A DNA stretch of 64,000 bases from Glaciecola sp047250385 (GTDB taxonomy: Bacteria; Pseudomonadota; Gammaproteobacteria; Enterobacterales; Alteromonadaceae). Each line of letters opens with the position of its first letter. Position 1 is the first letter of the stretch. The DNA lies in NCBI RefSeq assembly GCF_047250385.1, contig NZ_JBLBVM010000046.1:1-64000 (forward strand), in the 5' to 3' direction. Positions 44,509-53,220 of the stretch are shown piece by piece. The notes beneath the pieces were generated by a model that saw nothing but the letters and a program-made list of their open reading frames with translations, was not told the DNA's origin and searched no databases. The translations under genes were made by a program, and so were the position numbers.

Positions 44509-45165
44509 TTATTTTAGCCTAGCTTCAATATTTTGCTTTGAATAAAGAATGTGCCTACGCATTAGCATCTCTGCTAGTTCTTCATCGCGATTACTGATGG
44601 CCTGCACAATATTCTTGTGTTCATCAAAAGCCGTGGTGACTCGTGGCCCTGTCATGCCTAGCTGCACTCGGTACATGCGAATTAGGTGATAGATGCCATT
44701 AATGAGTAACGATATAAGGTGATCATTCTTGCTGCCAACAATGATGCGATAATGAAAGTCGACATCACCAGCTTCTTGATAATAAGTTTCGCTTCCTTTC
44801 ACTTCTTCAAAGTGACTATTTAGCAAACCCTTCAGATCTTTAATTTCATCGTCGCTCATGTTTTTGGCTGCTAATCTTGCAGCCATTCCTTCTAAGGATT
44901 CTCTCACTTGGTATAGTTGAATAAGTCCTTGTGGCGTTAAGGCAACTACTCTTGCACCCACATTCGGTTTTCGTTCAACCAGATGACAGCTTTCCAGGCG
45001 GTTAATAGCTTCTCGAACGACAGCTCGACTAACACCATACTTTGTCGACAATTCCATCTCACTCAATTTACTACCAGCAATAATCTCACCTTCCACAATG
45101 TCTTTTCTCAGTTGGAAAAAGGTTTTGTCTGCACCAGTGATAGCCTGTTCGGTAAATGAGCTCAT
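44509..45165 (-). CDS. GntR-family (FCD) regulator of the methylcitrate operon
   Basis: 218 residues. Winged HTH about 15-80 (GSKLSEMELSTKYGVSRAVV, then LESCHLVERK) and a helical FCD effector domain (about 90-215; His/Asp residues in GDVDFHYRI and HKNIVQAI that usually hold a metal). Encoded 89 bp ahead of prpB on the same strand and probably co-transcribed with prpBC-acnD-prpF. Its promoter is overlapped by a TTGTCGACAA palindrome, so autorepression relieved by a methylcitrate-pathway intermediate is likely. Confidence 0.9.
   Translation of the reverse strand: MSSFTEQAITGADKTFFQLRKDIVEGEIIAGSKLSEMELSTKYGVSRAVVREAINRLESCHLVERKPNVGARVVALTPQGLIQLYQVRESLEGMAARLAAKNMSDDEIKDLKGLLNSHFEEVKGSETYYQEAGDVDFHYRIIVGSKNDHLISLLINGIYHLIRMYRVQLGMTGPRVTTAFDEHKNIVQAISNRDEELAEMLMRRHILYSKQNIEARLK
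45042..45051. promoter_or_regulatory. TTGTCGACAA palindrome inside the GntR gene
   Basis: Exact copy of the operator found at 45187-45198 and 45240-45249, lying in the codons for the recognition part of the HTH (LSTKYG). Its centre is 146 bp from the next copy, about 14 helical turns. Possible auxiliary operator. Confidence 0.5.
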
Positions 45166-45186
45166 TAAATTTGTCTATCTGCCTTA

Positions 45187-45198
45187 ATTGTCGACAAT
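45187..45198. promoter_or_regulatory. GntR operator overlapping the -10
   Basis: Perfect palindrome ATTGTCGACAAT, matching the FCD-GntR operator style TNGTnnnACNA. Its first bases on the minus strand are part of the -10 hexamer TATATT. Confidence 0.75.
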
Positions 45199-45224
45199 AT
45201 AGACGTTATAGGTGCTTTGGTCAA
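45196..45224 (-). promoter_or_regulatory. Promoter of the GntR-prp operon
   Basis: On the minus strand TTGACC (45219-45224), 17 bp, TATATT (45196-45201). The transcript begins about 25-30 nt before the GntR ATG. Confidence 0.75.
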
Positions 45225-45239
45225 GTTTTAAGGCTTGTT

Positions 45240-45249
45240 TTGTCGACAA
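45240..45249. promoter_or_regulatory. Upstream GntR operator
   Basis: Second exact TTGTCGACAA, upstream of the -35. Centre-to-centre distance to the -10 operator is 52 bp, about five helical turns, suited to cooperative binding on one face of the DNA. Confidence 0.65.
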
Positions 45250-45387
45250 TGTGACTAAGGTATTAGACTGGCATAAAGTATTTAGAGCTTGGATTATTCT
45301 GTTTCAACGGAGAAGGGGTGACGAGCGATGGGCTTTTATTGAAAAAGACGTTAATGAGCCATTATTTAACGAGCTATTATTAAAGGT

Positions 45388-45417
45388 AAAAAAAACGCCA
45401 ACTATTAAAGTTGGCGT
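45388..45417 (-). terminator. Terminator of the OmpA-family gene
   Basis: On the minus strand ACGCCAACT, loop, AGTTGGCGT (arms at 45395-45403 and 45409-45417) is followed by eight T, ending the gene whose stop is at 45452. Confidence 0.92.
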
Positions 45418-45451
45418 CTGCATGTATTACTTAAAGTAATTTGTTACGAAA

Positions 45452-46741
45452 TTAACGAGCCGCTTTAGTTTTTACTTTAGTTGAAACTTTAATTTCAATG
45501 CGACGGTTAATTTTATGTGCTTCTGCTGTGTTAGCAGGATCTTTCAATTGTGTTTCACCGAAACCTTGTGCTTGTAAGCGAGTTCCGTCAAGACCATATT
45601 TGGTGATGAGCATTTGCTTAACAGCGTCGGCACGTTTTTGTGAAAGGAACTGATTGTATTCAGCACGACCTACTGATGAAGTATGACCTTCAATAACAGC
45701 GATTGTATTACCGTAACGGTTCATGAATTCAACAAACTCTACAAACTCTTGTGAATCTGGGTTTTCGATTTTGCTGCTGTTATTAGCGAATAGAACGTCA
45801 ATTGCGATCGACACTTCTTTTTCTACTAATACACTACAACCATCGGCATCAACTTTGTCAGTCATTGGTGTATCAAGGCACTTGTCCTTACTATCCAACA
45901 CACCATCAGAGTCTTTATCTAAGTCTACTGCACAGCCTTTGGCATTTACTTCAGTACCAGCAGGTGTGTTCGGGCATGAATCGTTAATATCTAAAACGCC
46001 ATCGTTATCAGCGTCTTTGATTTCACAACCGTTCGCAGACACTTTCGCGCCAGCAGGAGTGTTAGGACATTGGTCAACAGAGTTTAAAACACCGTCTTTA
46101 TCCATATCAACGCTACAACCAGTAGCATCAACAACTGTACCTGCAGGAGAAGCAGGGCAACGGTCTACAGCGTCATAAACGCCATCGTTGTCTGAATCTT
46201 TGCGCACTGGAGCAGAACTAGTTTGGCCGAAGATATAAGCTAAACCAAGCTTAGCGCTATATTCGTTGTAAGCTTGACCGAAATCACGGTAACCCGCTAA
46301 TTCAGTGATAACGCGTACGTTTTCGCTAACTTCCCAGTGTTTACCAACACCGTAGCTCATCATGCGATAGTTATCTTCAATAGACTGTTCACGTAAACCA
46401 CCGAAGAAATAGGCTGCTTCATTGTCTAAGAAGTACATTGCATCAGCACCCAACATAACACCGTCATCACCAAAACCTGGACGGTTAGGGCCTACCATGT
46501 CAAGAAATATGCGAGAAAGTTCGAAACGGATACCCCAGTTAGGATCGAAGCGAAAACCTAATTCGCCACCTAATGTTTTACCGTCGTCTAAATAACCCAA
46601 AGGCTCAGGCTTATCTGAATCTGGAGCGTAATACTGAGCAAAACCACCAACCCAGTTTTCGTAGGATGGAGCTTCTTGAGCTTGCGTGTTTGCAGACATT
46701 GTTGCAATTGCAACTGCTGTGAAAAGCATTGAGCGTTTCAT
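45452..46741 (-). CDS. OmpA-family outer-membrane protein with thrombospondin type 3 repeats
   Basis: 429 residues. Signal peptide about 1-21 (ending NTQAQ); eight-strand barrel-like N-terminal domain to about 180; then about four calcium-binding-type repeats (SDNDGVYDAVDRCPASPAGT and relatives, about 185-300) with a conserved Asp/Cys pattern; and a peptidoglycan-binding OmpA domain (IAVIEGHTSSVGRAEYNQFL, about 345-370 onward). Links the outer membrane to the cell wall. Own promoter and strong terminator; probably abundant. Confidence 0.94.
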   Translation of the reverse strand: MKRSMLFTAVAIATMSANTQAQEAPSYENWVGGFAQYYAPDSDKPEPLGYLDDGKTLGGELGFRFDPNWGIRFELSRIFLDMVGPNRPGFGDDGVMLGADAMYFLDNEAAYFFGGLREQSIEDNYRMMSYGVGKHWEVSENVRVITELAGYRDFGQAYNEYSAKLGLAYIFGQTSSAPVRKDSDNDGVYDAVDRCPASPAGTVVDATGCSVDMDKDGVLNSVDQCPNTPAGAKVSANGCEIKDADNDGVLDINDSCPNTPAGTEVNAKGCAVDLDKDSDGVLDSKDKCLDTPMTDKVDADGCSVLVEKEVSIAIDVLFANNSSKIENPDSQEFVEFVEFMNRYGNTIAVIEGHTSSVGRAEYNQFLSQKRADAVKQMLITKYGLDGTRLQAQGFGETQLKDPANTAEAHKINRRIEIKVSTKVKTKAAR

Positions 46742-46790
46742 TTTATGACTTCCTTTTTATCCAAATAAGTATTGTTGTTATAGCGATGTA

Positions 46791-46819
46791 ATTATCGCTT
46801 AAATTACAAGCGATTCCAA
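46791..46819 (-). promoter_or_regulatory. Promoter of the OmpA-family gene
   Basis: On the minus strand TTGGAA (46814-46819), 17 bp, GATAAT (46791-46796). AAAGGAAG precedes the ATG. Confidence 0.65.
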
Positions 46820-46924
46820 CCAAAGCTTCGGATCTTTAAGGATTTTATTGATATTTCGCAACAAATGGAGGGTATTGTAGGTTTTTTACCGACTTTAGTC
46901 GCAAAAATGAGACACTCACTTTTT

Positions 46925-47368
46925 CTATTGGCATTTTTGGCAAACGCCATGCGCTTCAATGGTTTGACGGACGATCATGAAATCGTTCTGCTCGGCTTGA
47001 GCTTCGAGCGTTTCCTTCACACCAGCGCTTTGAATTTCTTGAACATCACCACAGGTATCGCAAATAAGAAACTGCACCGGGTGACTGCAGCCGAAGTGAT
47101 GACAGGCCATAAATGCATTAGTGGATTCGACTTTGTGCACAAGGCCCAAATCAAGGAAAAAATCTAAAGCTCGATAAACCGTAGGAGGTTTAGCATTGTC
47201 TTCAGTTTTGCGTAATTCGTCTAATAAATCATAGGCACCAATTGCACTTTCTTGATTTAAAAGAATTTCATATACACGCTCACGAAGCGGCGTGAGACGG
47301 GCCCCTTTCACTTCGCAATATGACTTTGCTTTAACCAAAAGTGCTTGATTTTGTTTGGATAAGACCAA
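46925..47368 (-). CDS. zur: Zinc uptake regulator Zur
   Basis: 147 residues from a TTG start at 47368, preceded by ACAGGAAAA; the upstream ATG at 47464 would add 32 unlikely residues (Cys- and Arg-rich, no ribosome-binding site). Fur-family winged helix; SAIGAYDLLDELRKTEDNAK and KPPTVYRALDFFLDLGLVHK match E. coli Zur closely. Structural zinc Cys pairs are in ICDTCGDV and at the end (CQKC). Represses zinc uptake genes when zinc is plentiful; no target operator was seen in the window. Confidence 0.93.
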   Translation of the reverse strand: MVLSKQNQALLVKAKSYCEVKGARLTPLRERVYEILLNQESAIGAYDLLDELRKTEDNAKPPTVYRALDFFLDLGLVHKVESTNAFMACHHFGCSHPVQFLICDTCGDVQEIQSAGVKETLEAQAEQNDFMIVRQTIEAHGVCQKCQ

Positions 47369-47622
47369 GTTTATTTTCCTGTTTTGAGCATTTTTTAATA
47401 CATTTGAATTACAGCGCAGAGTATAACACCGGAGTGCGCTTCGACAATAGTAAATAAGAGACATTTATTTAACACAACTTTTATGAACACTGTGCATTTC
47501 TGCAATCTAATTAATCATTTTTTTAGGATGCACTTACCTTTGCAAAATCACAGATATTAATATAGTTTTAGCACCCTTAAACGAATGCTCATCACACTGT
47601 CTGAGCAATAAGAAGGTTAGCT

Positions 47623-48435
47623 ATGCGGTCCATGATAAAAACCAAACGCTATTTTATTTTTTCTAATGACAGATTATTAGTGCCAGCGGAAGCTGACTTA
47701 AGCGCCGGTATTCATTTACTCGCCGATCTTGCCGAAGAAATATTTGCTGAATACGCCAAGCAAGCAGTGCACATCCACAGCAATGATGATGTTGAGCATC
47801 ACCTTGTCGATATGCAAAAAGAAATTCTTGAACATGAATCTGTGCGTTCAATTAGTTTGCGTGAAGTTGTTATGACAATGCCAAAAGCCGACTTTCAACA
47901 TGTTGCTCAGGCATGGCAATACGCCGTCTTTTTAAGAACTCATCAGTTCTGTGGGCGATGTGGTTCACGAATGAGCCGTGTTTCATGGGAAATGGCGATG
48001 CATTGTCACACATGTAATCACCGTTGCTACCCGCGTGTTTCTCCTTGCATCATTGTGGCAATCCGCAATGGGAATAAAATCTTGCTTGCACAGGGCGAGC
48101 GCCAGAAAGAGTCTGGGTTCTTTTCTACCTTAGCGGGTTTTGTAGAAAGTGGTGAAACATTGGAAGAAGCTGTGCATCGCGAAGTGTTTGAAGAAGTTGG
48201 CCTAAAAGTGAAAAACGTAGAGTACTTTAATAGCCAGCCATGGCCGTTCCCGCACTCTTTGATGGTTGGTTACTTGGCGGAATTCGATAGCGGCGATATA
48301 CAAGTGGATGGTGAGGAAATTATTGAAGCGCATTGGTTTGATATCGATAATCTACCCAATGTGCCACCAAAATATTCGATTGCAGGAAGATTAATTGAAG
48401 AAACGCGAAAAAGAATGCAAAAAAAGTCGGTATAA
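47623..48435 (+). CDS. nudC: NAD(+) diphosphatase / NAD-cap decapping enzyme
   Basis: 270 residues. Zinc ribbon CGRCG...CHTC (near 113-132), Nudix box GFVESGETLEEAVHREVFEE with EVGL, and the NADH signature SQPWPFPHSLM (about 205). Hydrolyses NAD(H) to NMN(H) and AMP and removes NAD caps from RNA. Start at 47623 has AAGG eight bases upstream; an ATG three codons later is possible. Separated from zur by a divergent region. Confidence 0.95.
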   Translation: MRSMIKTKRYFIFSNDRLLVPAEADLSAGIHLLADLAEEIFAEYAKQAVHIHSNDDVEHHLVDMQKEILEHESVRSISLREVVMTMPKADFQHVAQAWQYAVFLRTHQFCGRCGSRMSRVSWEMAMHCHTCNHRCYPRVSPCIIVAIRNGNKILLAQGERQKESGFFSTLAGFVESGETLEEAVHREVFEEVGLKVKNVEYFNSQPWPFPHSLMVGYLAEFDSGDIQVDGEEIIEAHWFDIDNLPNVPPKYSIAGRLIEETRKRMQKKSV

Positions 48436-48551
48436 TAGGATGTAAGTTTGCTTGGAATAGATAAAGTGTAGGCAAAGGCTGATCTCAAGCGCCTAAGTCT
48501 GAAGTACTAATCTCTTATCGAGTCAGTTTCAAATTTCACAATGAGTAAAGC

Positions 48552-49616
48552 ATGACCCCATTAAAAAATGATAGATATTTACGCGCGCTCTTAAAACAAC
48601 CAGTTGACGTCACTCCTGTGTGGATGATGCGCCAAGCCGGGCGCTACTTGCCTGAGTATAAAGAAATTCGTGCGGAAGCCGGTGACTTCATGGCATTGTG
48701 CACTAATCCCGAATTGGCGTGTGAAGTGACTTTGCAGCCGCTTCGCCGTTTTCCTCTCGATGCAGCGATCCTGTTTTCAGATATATTGACGATTCCAGAT
48801 GCAATGGGCTTAGGCCTTTATTTTGAAACTGGCGAAGGCCCTAAGTTCAAGTCACCGATAGTGGATAAAGCCGGTGTGGACAAATTACCAGTGCCCGATC
48901 CAGAAATTGAATTAAAATACGTAATGGATGCAGTTCGCACCATTCGCAAGAATTTAAAAGGCGAAGTGCCGCTTATTGGATTTTCTGGAAGCCCGTGGAC
49001 TTTAGCTACCTATATGGTGGAAGGCGGTTCAAGCAAAGCGTTCACTAAGATTAAAAAAATGGCTTTTGCCGAACCACAAGTTTTGCATGCCTTACTAGAC
49101 AAACTTGCCGACTCTGTCATTCTATATCTTAACGCGCAAATCGCGGCAGGCGCTCAGTCTGTCATGATTTTCGATACTTGGGGCGGCGTGTTAAGTCCGC
49201 GCGATTATAAACTTTTCTCTTTGCAGTATATGGAGAAGATTGTTGCTGGATTAACCCGAGTTTACGAAGGTGAGAAAATACCGGTCACATTATTCACCAA
49301 AAATGGCGGTATGTGGCTTGAAGCAATTGCGGCTACAGGTTGTGATGCTTTGGGCTTAGATTGGACGATTGATATTGCAGATGCAAAAGCTCGTGTAGGT
49401 GACAAAGTAGCGCTTCAAGGTAATATGGACCCTTCAATTTTGTATGCACAACCAGAGCGCATAGAGCAAGAAGTGAAAGATATCCTTGCTGGCTTCGGTG
49501 AAGGTGAAGGTCACGTATTTAACTTAGGCCACGGCATCCACTTAGACGTACCACCTGAGAATGCCGGTGTGTTTGTTGATGCGGTTCATAAATACAGTGC
49601 GCAATATCACAAATAA
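48552..49616 (+). CDS. hemE: Uroporphyrinogen decarboxylase
   Basis: 354 residues, the usual length. TPVWMMRQAGRYLPEYKE is the N-terminal signature, ILFSDILTIPDAMGL carries the catalytic Asp, and GFSGSPWTLATYMVEGG the substrate loop. Converts uroporphyrinogen III to coproporphyrinogen III in heme synthesis. Follows nudC by 116 bp and ends at a bidirectional terminator. Confidence 0.97.
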   Translation: MTPLKNDRYLRALLKQPVDVTPVWMMRQAGRYLPEYKEIRAEAGDFMALCTNPELACEVTLQPLRRFPLDAAILFSDILTIPDAMGLGLYFETGEGPKFKSPIVDKAGVDKLPVPDPEIELKYVMDAVRTIRKNLKGEVPLIGFSGSPWTLATYMVEGGSSKAFTKIKKMAFAEPQVLHALLDKLADSVILYLNAQIAAGAQSVMIFDTWGGVLSPRDYKLFSLQYMEKIVAGLTRVYEGEKIPVTLFTKNGGMWLEAIAATGCDALGLDWTIDIADAKARVGDKVALQGNMDPSILYAQPERIEQEVKDILAGFGEGEGHVFNLGHGIHLDVPPENAGVFVDAVHKYSAQYHK

Positions 49617-49648
49617 AACAGCCTAGGGTGGTATCAAACCTGAGCTAC

Positions 49649-49690
49649 AAAAACGTCGACTATTTTTCTAAGTAGTCGACGTTTTTATTT
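49649..49690. terminator. Bidirectional terminator between hemE and queG
   Basis: AAAAACGTCGACTA (49649-49662) pairs perfectly with TAGTCGACGTTTTT (49673-49686), with A/T runs on both sides. It lies between the convergent hemE and queG stops and overlaps the queG stop. Confidence 0.92.
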
Positions 49691-50995
49691 GTGTTTTGGC
49701 ATGCCTTTTTCAATACTGCGGATCAGTCTTTCGGTTTTACGACTGCCTACTAAGCTCTCAGTTTTTCCAACAGACGTTTTAACGTTTTTATTCTCCGCTT
49801 TATTTCTCTCGGCTATATTTCTCTCAGCCACATTTATCTCGGCTATTTTTAAACTATCTTCAAAAGCATAGTCTGCGTCATAAATCGAAAGTTCATCTAA
49901 AGCCCATTGGATATGCTCAGCGACCATTAATTCCGCGTTCTTATCTTTTGAGTTTTCTTGTTCAGAAGCTTCTATTATTTCAAGCGCCCTGCGTAGTTCC
50001 GAGCGTAACTCTTGCGCTTCTTCATAACTTTGGGGTATTTGATTTCCCAAACCCACAGCGAGATTACGTCTCCATCTGTGATAAGCAATTCGCCTTATAG
50101 CGGAGCCTTCAGTATTCACTAAAAACTCCTCTTCAGACCAACGAAACAAATCTAACAAGGAACGATTGTGCATGTGTTGACGGGCAAAGAAATCTTTTTC
50201 TTTGGTGACTTCTGCATATTTATTCCAAGGGCATATTAGTTGACAATCGTCGCAACCATAGACGCGATTTCCTATCGCCTTGCGGTAAACGACTGGAATC
50301 GCTTCATCATTTTCTATGGTTAAATATGAGATGCATTTACGACCATCAACGATATAAGGAGCGACAATGGCCTGAGTAGGACAGATGGAAATGCAGGCGG
50401 TACATTTACCACAATTTTCCTCAACAGCTTTATCGACCGGTAAGGGCAAATTGATAAATAATTCACCAAGAAAGAAATAGGATCCCGCTTCTTTATTGAT
50501 GGTAAGTGAGTGCTTACCTGTCCATCCGATGCCTGCCTTCTCTGCAATGGCGTGTTCTAGGACAGGCGCTGAATCAACAAACGGGCGAAATGACAGATCT
50601 TGAGTATATTCTTGTATTTGTTCTGCTAATTTTTGTAGCTTCTTACGAATCACTTTGTGATAGTCGCGACCCAAAGCATAGCGGCTAATATAGGCAGTTG
50701 AGGATGATTTTAAGTTACTCGCAAATGAAGCGTCTGGCGGCAGGTAGTCCATGCGAACGCTGATAATACGCAAGGTGCCAGGAACAAGTTCGCTAGGTGA
50801 AAGGCGTTTATCAATATTACGTTCAAGAAAAGACATATTGCCGTGATACCCATTTTCAAGCCAATTTTTCAGCGCCTTCGCATGCTGATTCAGATCAACA
50901 TCACTGACTCCTATTTGCTGAAAACCTAGCGCCTTACCCCAAGTCTTGATATTGTCTCGGAGCTGGTTTAAATCTATTGAATTAATAACGGACAT
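49685..50995 (-). CDS. queG: Epoxyqueuosine reductase
   Basis: 436 residues; reduces epoxyqueuosine in tRNA using cobalamin and two [4Fe-4S] clusters. Ligands: CGKCTACISICPTQAI and YGCDDCQLICPWNK. The core ends near residue 375, and the rest is an extension rich in Ala, Glu, Asn and Lys with near-repeats AEINVAERNIAERNKAENK. Relatives usually have about 350-380 residues. It is divergent from nnr, with only 19 bp between starts. Confidence 0.94.
   Translation of the reverse strand: MSVINSIDLNQLRDNIKTWGKALGFQQIGVSDVDLNQHAKALKNWLENGYHGNMSFLERNIDKRLSPSELVPGTLRIISVRMDYLPPDASFASNLKSSSTAYISRYALGRDYHKVIRKKLQKLAEQIQEYTQDLSFRPFVDSAPVLEHAIAEKAGIGWTGKHSLTINKEAGSYFFLGELFINLPLPVDKAVEENCGKCTACISICPTQAIVAPYIVDGRKCISYLTIENDEAIPVVYRKAIGNRVYGCDDCQLICPWNKYAEVTKEKDFFARQHMHNRSLLDLFRWSEEEFLVNTEGSAIRRIAYHRWRRNLAVGLGNQIPQSYEEAQELRSELRRALEIIEASEQENSKDKNAELMVAEHIQWALDELSIYDADYAFEDSLKIAEINVAERNIAERNKAENKNVKTSVGKTESLVGSRKTERLIRSIEKGMPKHK
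49801..49845. repeat. 15-bp tandem repeat in the queG tail
   Basis: TATTTCTCTCGGCTA, TATTTCTCTCAGCCA and CATTTATCTCGGCTA follow one another without gap and encode five-residue units of the AERN(I/V) type. Confidence 0.85.
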
Positions 50996-51014
50996 TTTCT
51001 ACGGACACATTCAC

Positions 51015-52514
51015 ATGTTGCATAAAAATACAGCCCCAAGTCTAACACAGAAACTCTATCGTGCTGACCAAGTTAAGCATTTGGAATTAGAAGCAGCTGC
51101 AAAAGTAGGGGTCTCTAAATTTGAGCTCATGCAAAGAGCAGGAAAAGCTGTATTTGAACGTTGCGTTTCATTTATGCCCATTGCACACAACTATCTTATA
51201 TTAGTCGGAGTTGGGAACAATGCTGGAGATGGCTACATTACCGCTTTAAATGCTGTAAATGCAGGTAAGTCGGTCGTTTTGTGTGCAATTGACCCAAGTC
51301 GTGAAGTAGTCGGTGATGCCGCTCGAGCGCAAAAAGCTTGGCTCGATAATGGCGGCAAGGTCGAAGCTTTTGATATCAAAATGCTAGAGCGCTGTGACTT
51401 GATCATCGACGCTTTATTAGGTATCGGCATTGTGGGCATCATTCGCAACGAGTTTGCCGATGTTATTGACGCTATCAATAATTCTCAGGTGCCGGTGGTT
51501 AGTATCGATTTACCAAGTGGCTTAGATGCAGATACCGGCGAATCATTAGGTCGTTGTATTCAGGCGGATATGACGATTACCTTTATCGGTATTAAGTTGG
51601 GCTTAACCACTGGCGCAGGGAAACAGTCTTGTGGGAAGCTTGTATTTGAAGATCTCGGTATAGGAAAAGCGTTTGCAGAACTGGCGCGCAGTGACGCAAA
51701 CGCATTGGATATTGCACATTTTAAAGGATTAGCACCTAGACCTGTGCACAGCCACAAAGGCACGTATGGGCGCTTACTATGTGTAGGTGGCAATGCAGGT
51801 ATGGCGGGCGCTATTCGACTCAGTGCTGAAGCAGCATTACGCAGCGGTACTGGCTTAGTTAAAGTGTTTGCACACGAAAGTTCGAAAGTACAAATTAGCG
51901 CTGGCCGGCCTGAAATTATGGTGACAACTTCGGGTTTAGATGAAGCCTTGGAGTGGGCAACATGCATCGTCATTGGTCCTGGTTTAGGTCAGGATGATTG
52001 GGCGAAGGCTACCTACGATACAGTATTACACTATTGTCAGACTCATCCAAAACCTATGGTTATCGACGCCGATGCATTAAATATCATGGCAAGTACAGCG
52101 GCTTTCATTAACATTGATGATTGCGTAATGACCCCGCACAGCGGTGAAGCAGCTCGATTGTTAAGTGTGAGTATTGAAGAGGTTGAAAACAATCGGTTCA
52201 TATTTGCGCGTCAAGTTGCGGAACGATATCACACAACTTGTGTCCTAAAAGGGGCGGGAACCATTATAGACGACGAGCAGAACTCTTGGGTTTGCAGGCA
52301 TGGCAACCCAGGCATGGCAACAGCAGGTATGGGTGATGTATTAACCGGCATTATTGGTTCATTAATGGCACAAAGCGTAGAAACGCATTTGGCTTGCCAA
52401 TATGGTGTATCTTTACACGCGAAGGCTGGCGATATAGTTGCTGAAAGTCAGGGGCAAAGAGGCATGCTAGCAAGTGATTTATTTGATACAGTGCGCATGT
52501 TAATTAACGAGTAG
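51015..52514 (+). CDS. nnr: Bifunctional NAD(P)H-hydrate epimerase/dehydratase
   Basis: 499 residues from the ATG at 51015 (an ATG at 50946 in frame would overlap queG). N-terminal YjeF_N epimerase domain (VGVGNNAGDGYITALNAV, about 60-80) and C-terminal ADP-dependent carbohydrate-kinase-like dehydratase (VCRHGNPGMATAGMGDVLTG). Repairs damaged NAD(P)H hydrates. First gene of the conserved nnr-tsaE-amiB-mutL-miaA-hfq-hflX-hflK-hflC block. The upstream ribosome-binding site is weak. Confidence 0.94.
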   Translation: MLHKNTAPSLTQKLYRADQVKHLELEAAAKVGVSKFELMQRAGKAVFERCVSFMPIAHNYLILVGVGNNAGDGYITALNAVNAGKSVVLCAIDPSREVVGDAARAQKAWLDNGGKVEAFDIKMLERCDLIIDALLGIGIVGIIRNEFADVIDAINNSQVPVVSIDLPSGLDADTGESLGRCIQADMTITFIGIKLGLTTGAGKQSCGKLVFEDLGIGKAFAELARSDANALDIAHFKGLAPRPVHSHKGTYGRLLCVGGNAGMAGAIRLSAEAALRSGTGLVKVFAHESSKVQISAGRPEIMVTTSGLDEALEWATCIVIGPGLGQDDWAKATYDTVLHYCQTHPKPMVIDADALNIMASTAAFINIDDCVMTPHSGEAARLLSVSIEEVENNRFIFARQVAERYHTTCVLKGAGTIIDDEQNSWVCRHGNPGMATAGMGDVLTGIIGSLMAQSVETHLACQYGVSLHAKAGDIVAESQGQRGMLASDLFDTVRMLINE

Positions 52515-52533
52515 TTAAGAGTCTATCGGCACT

Positions 52534-53028
52534 ATGATCAAGAACAAATTTGTAGCTCATTCAGAAGATGATACTAAAAGTATTGCCCAAAAAATGGCAG
52601 CGACACTAAAGCAAACGGGTTTAGGAGGGCTTACTGTCTACCTAAATGGTGATTTGGGGGCGGGTAAAACGACCTTTACGCGCCATTTAATTCAAGCTTT
52701 AGGCCATGTAGGTAGTGTGAAAAGCCCAACTTATGCTTTAGTTGAGCCATATGAAATAGACGATATTAAGCTATTTCATTTTGATCTCTATCGATTGGCG
52801 GACGCTGAAGAGCTCGAGTTTATGGGAATTAGGGACTATTTCAGCAAAAACAGTATGTGCCTAATTGAATGGGCAGAAAAAGGTTGGGGCTTACTTGCTA
52901 AGCCGGATATTGAGTTAGATATAAAGATTGATAGTGAAAGTGGCCAAGGTGACGAAAGTAGACAATTTGAGTTTCTCGCCAAGTCTGAAGCTGGTGAGTG
53001 CATAATTAGTTCGATGAAAGAGGCGTAA
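52534..53028 (+). CDS. tsaE: tRNA t6A biosynthesis ATPase TsaE
   Basis: 164 residues. P-loop GDLGAGKTTFTRHLIQ (about 37-52), SPTYALVEPYE, and FHFDLYRL / LIEWAEKG are diagnostic of the YjeE family. ATPase partner of TsaBD in threonylcarbamoyladenosine formation. 19 bp after nnr. Confidence 0.96.
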   Translation: MIKNKFVAHSEDDTKSIAQKMAATLKQTGLGGLTVYLNGDLGAGKTTFTRHLIQALGHVGSVKSPTYALVEPYEIDDIKLFHFDLYRLADAEELEFMGIRDYFSKNSMCLIEWAEKGWGLLAKPDIELDIKIDSESGQGDESRQFEFLAKSEAGECIISSMKEA

Positions 53029-53220
53029 AAGATCTTTTATTGTTTCAAGGGCCGCTAGTTTAAGTCTCTAGGGACTGCATGGATGGAACGAGTGTACGGT
53101 AAAAGAGCATGAGTAGCCCAAGTGCATGGATAAAGGAAGTCAGTAAGGTCATTCTGTATGTTTCGATACTGTGTTAACCTTAGGCTGTGGATGTTGGTAC
53201 AATAAGAATAATAAAATACA

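Noticed and set aside
45212..45439. 75-residue plus-strand frame upstream of the GntR gene
   Set aside because: It runs through the operators, the promoter and the OmpA terminator, has no ribosome-binding site and resembles nothing.
47369..47464. Longer zur start at the upstream ATG
   Set aside because: The added 32 residues are not typical of Zur and no ribosome-binding site precedes the ATG; the TTG at 47368 has a good one.
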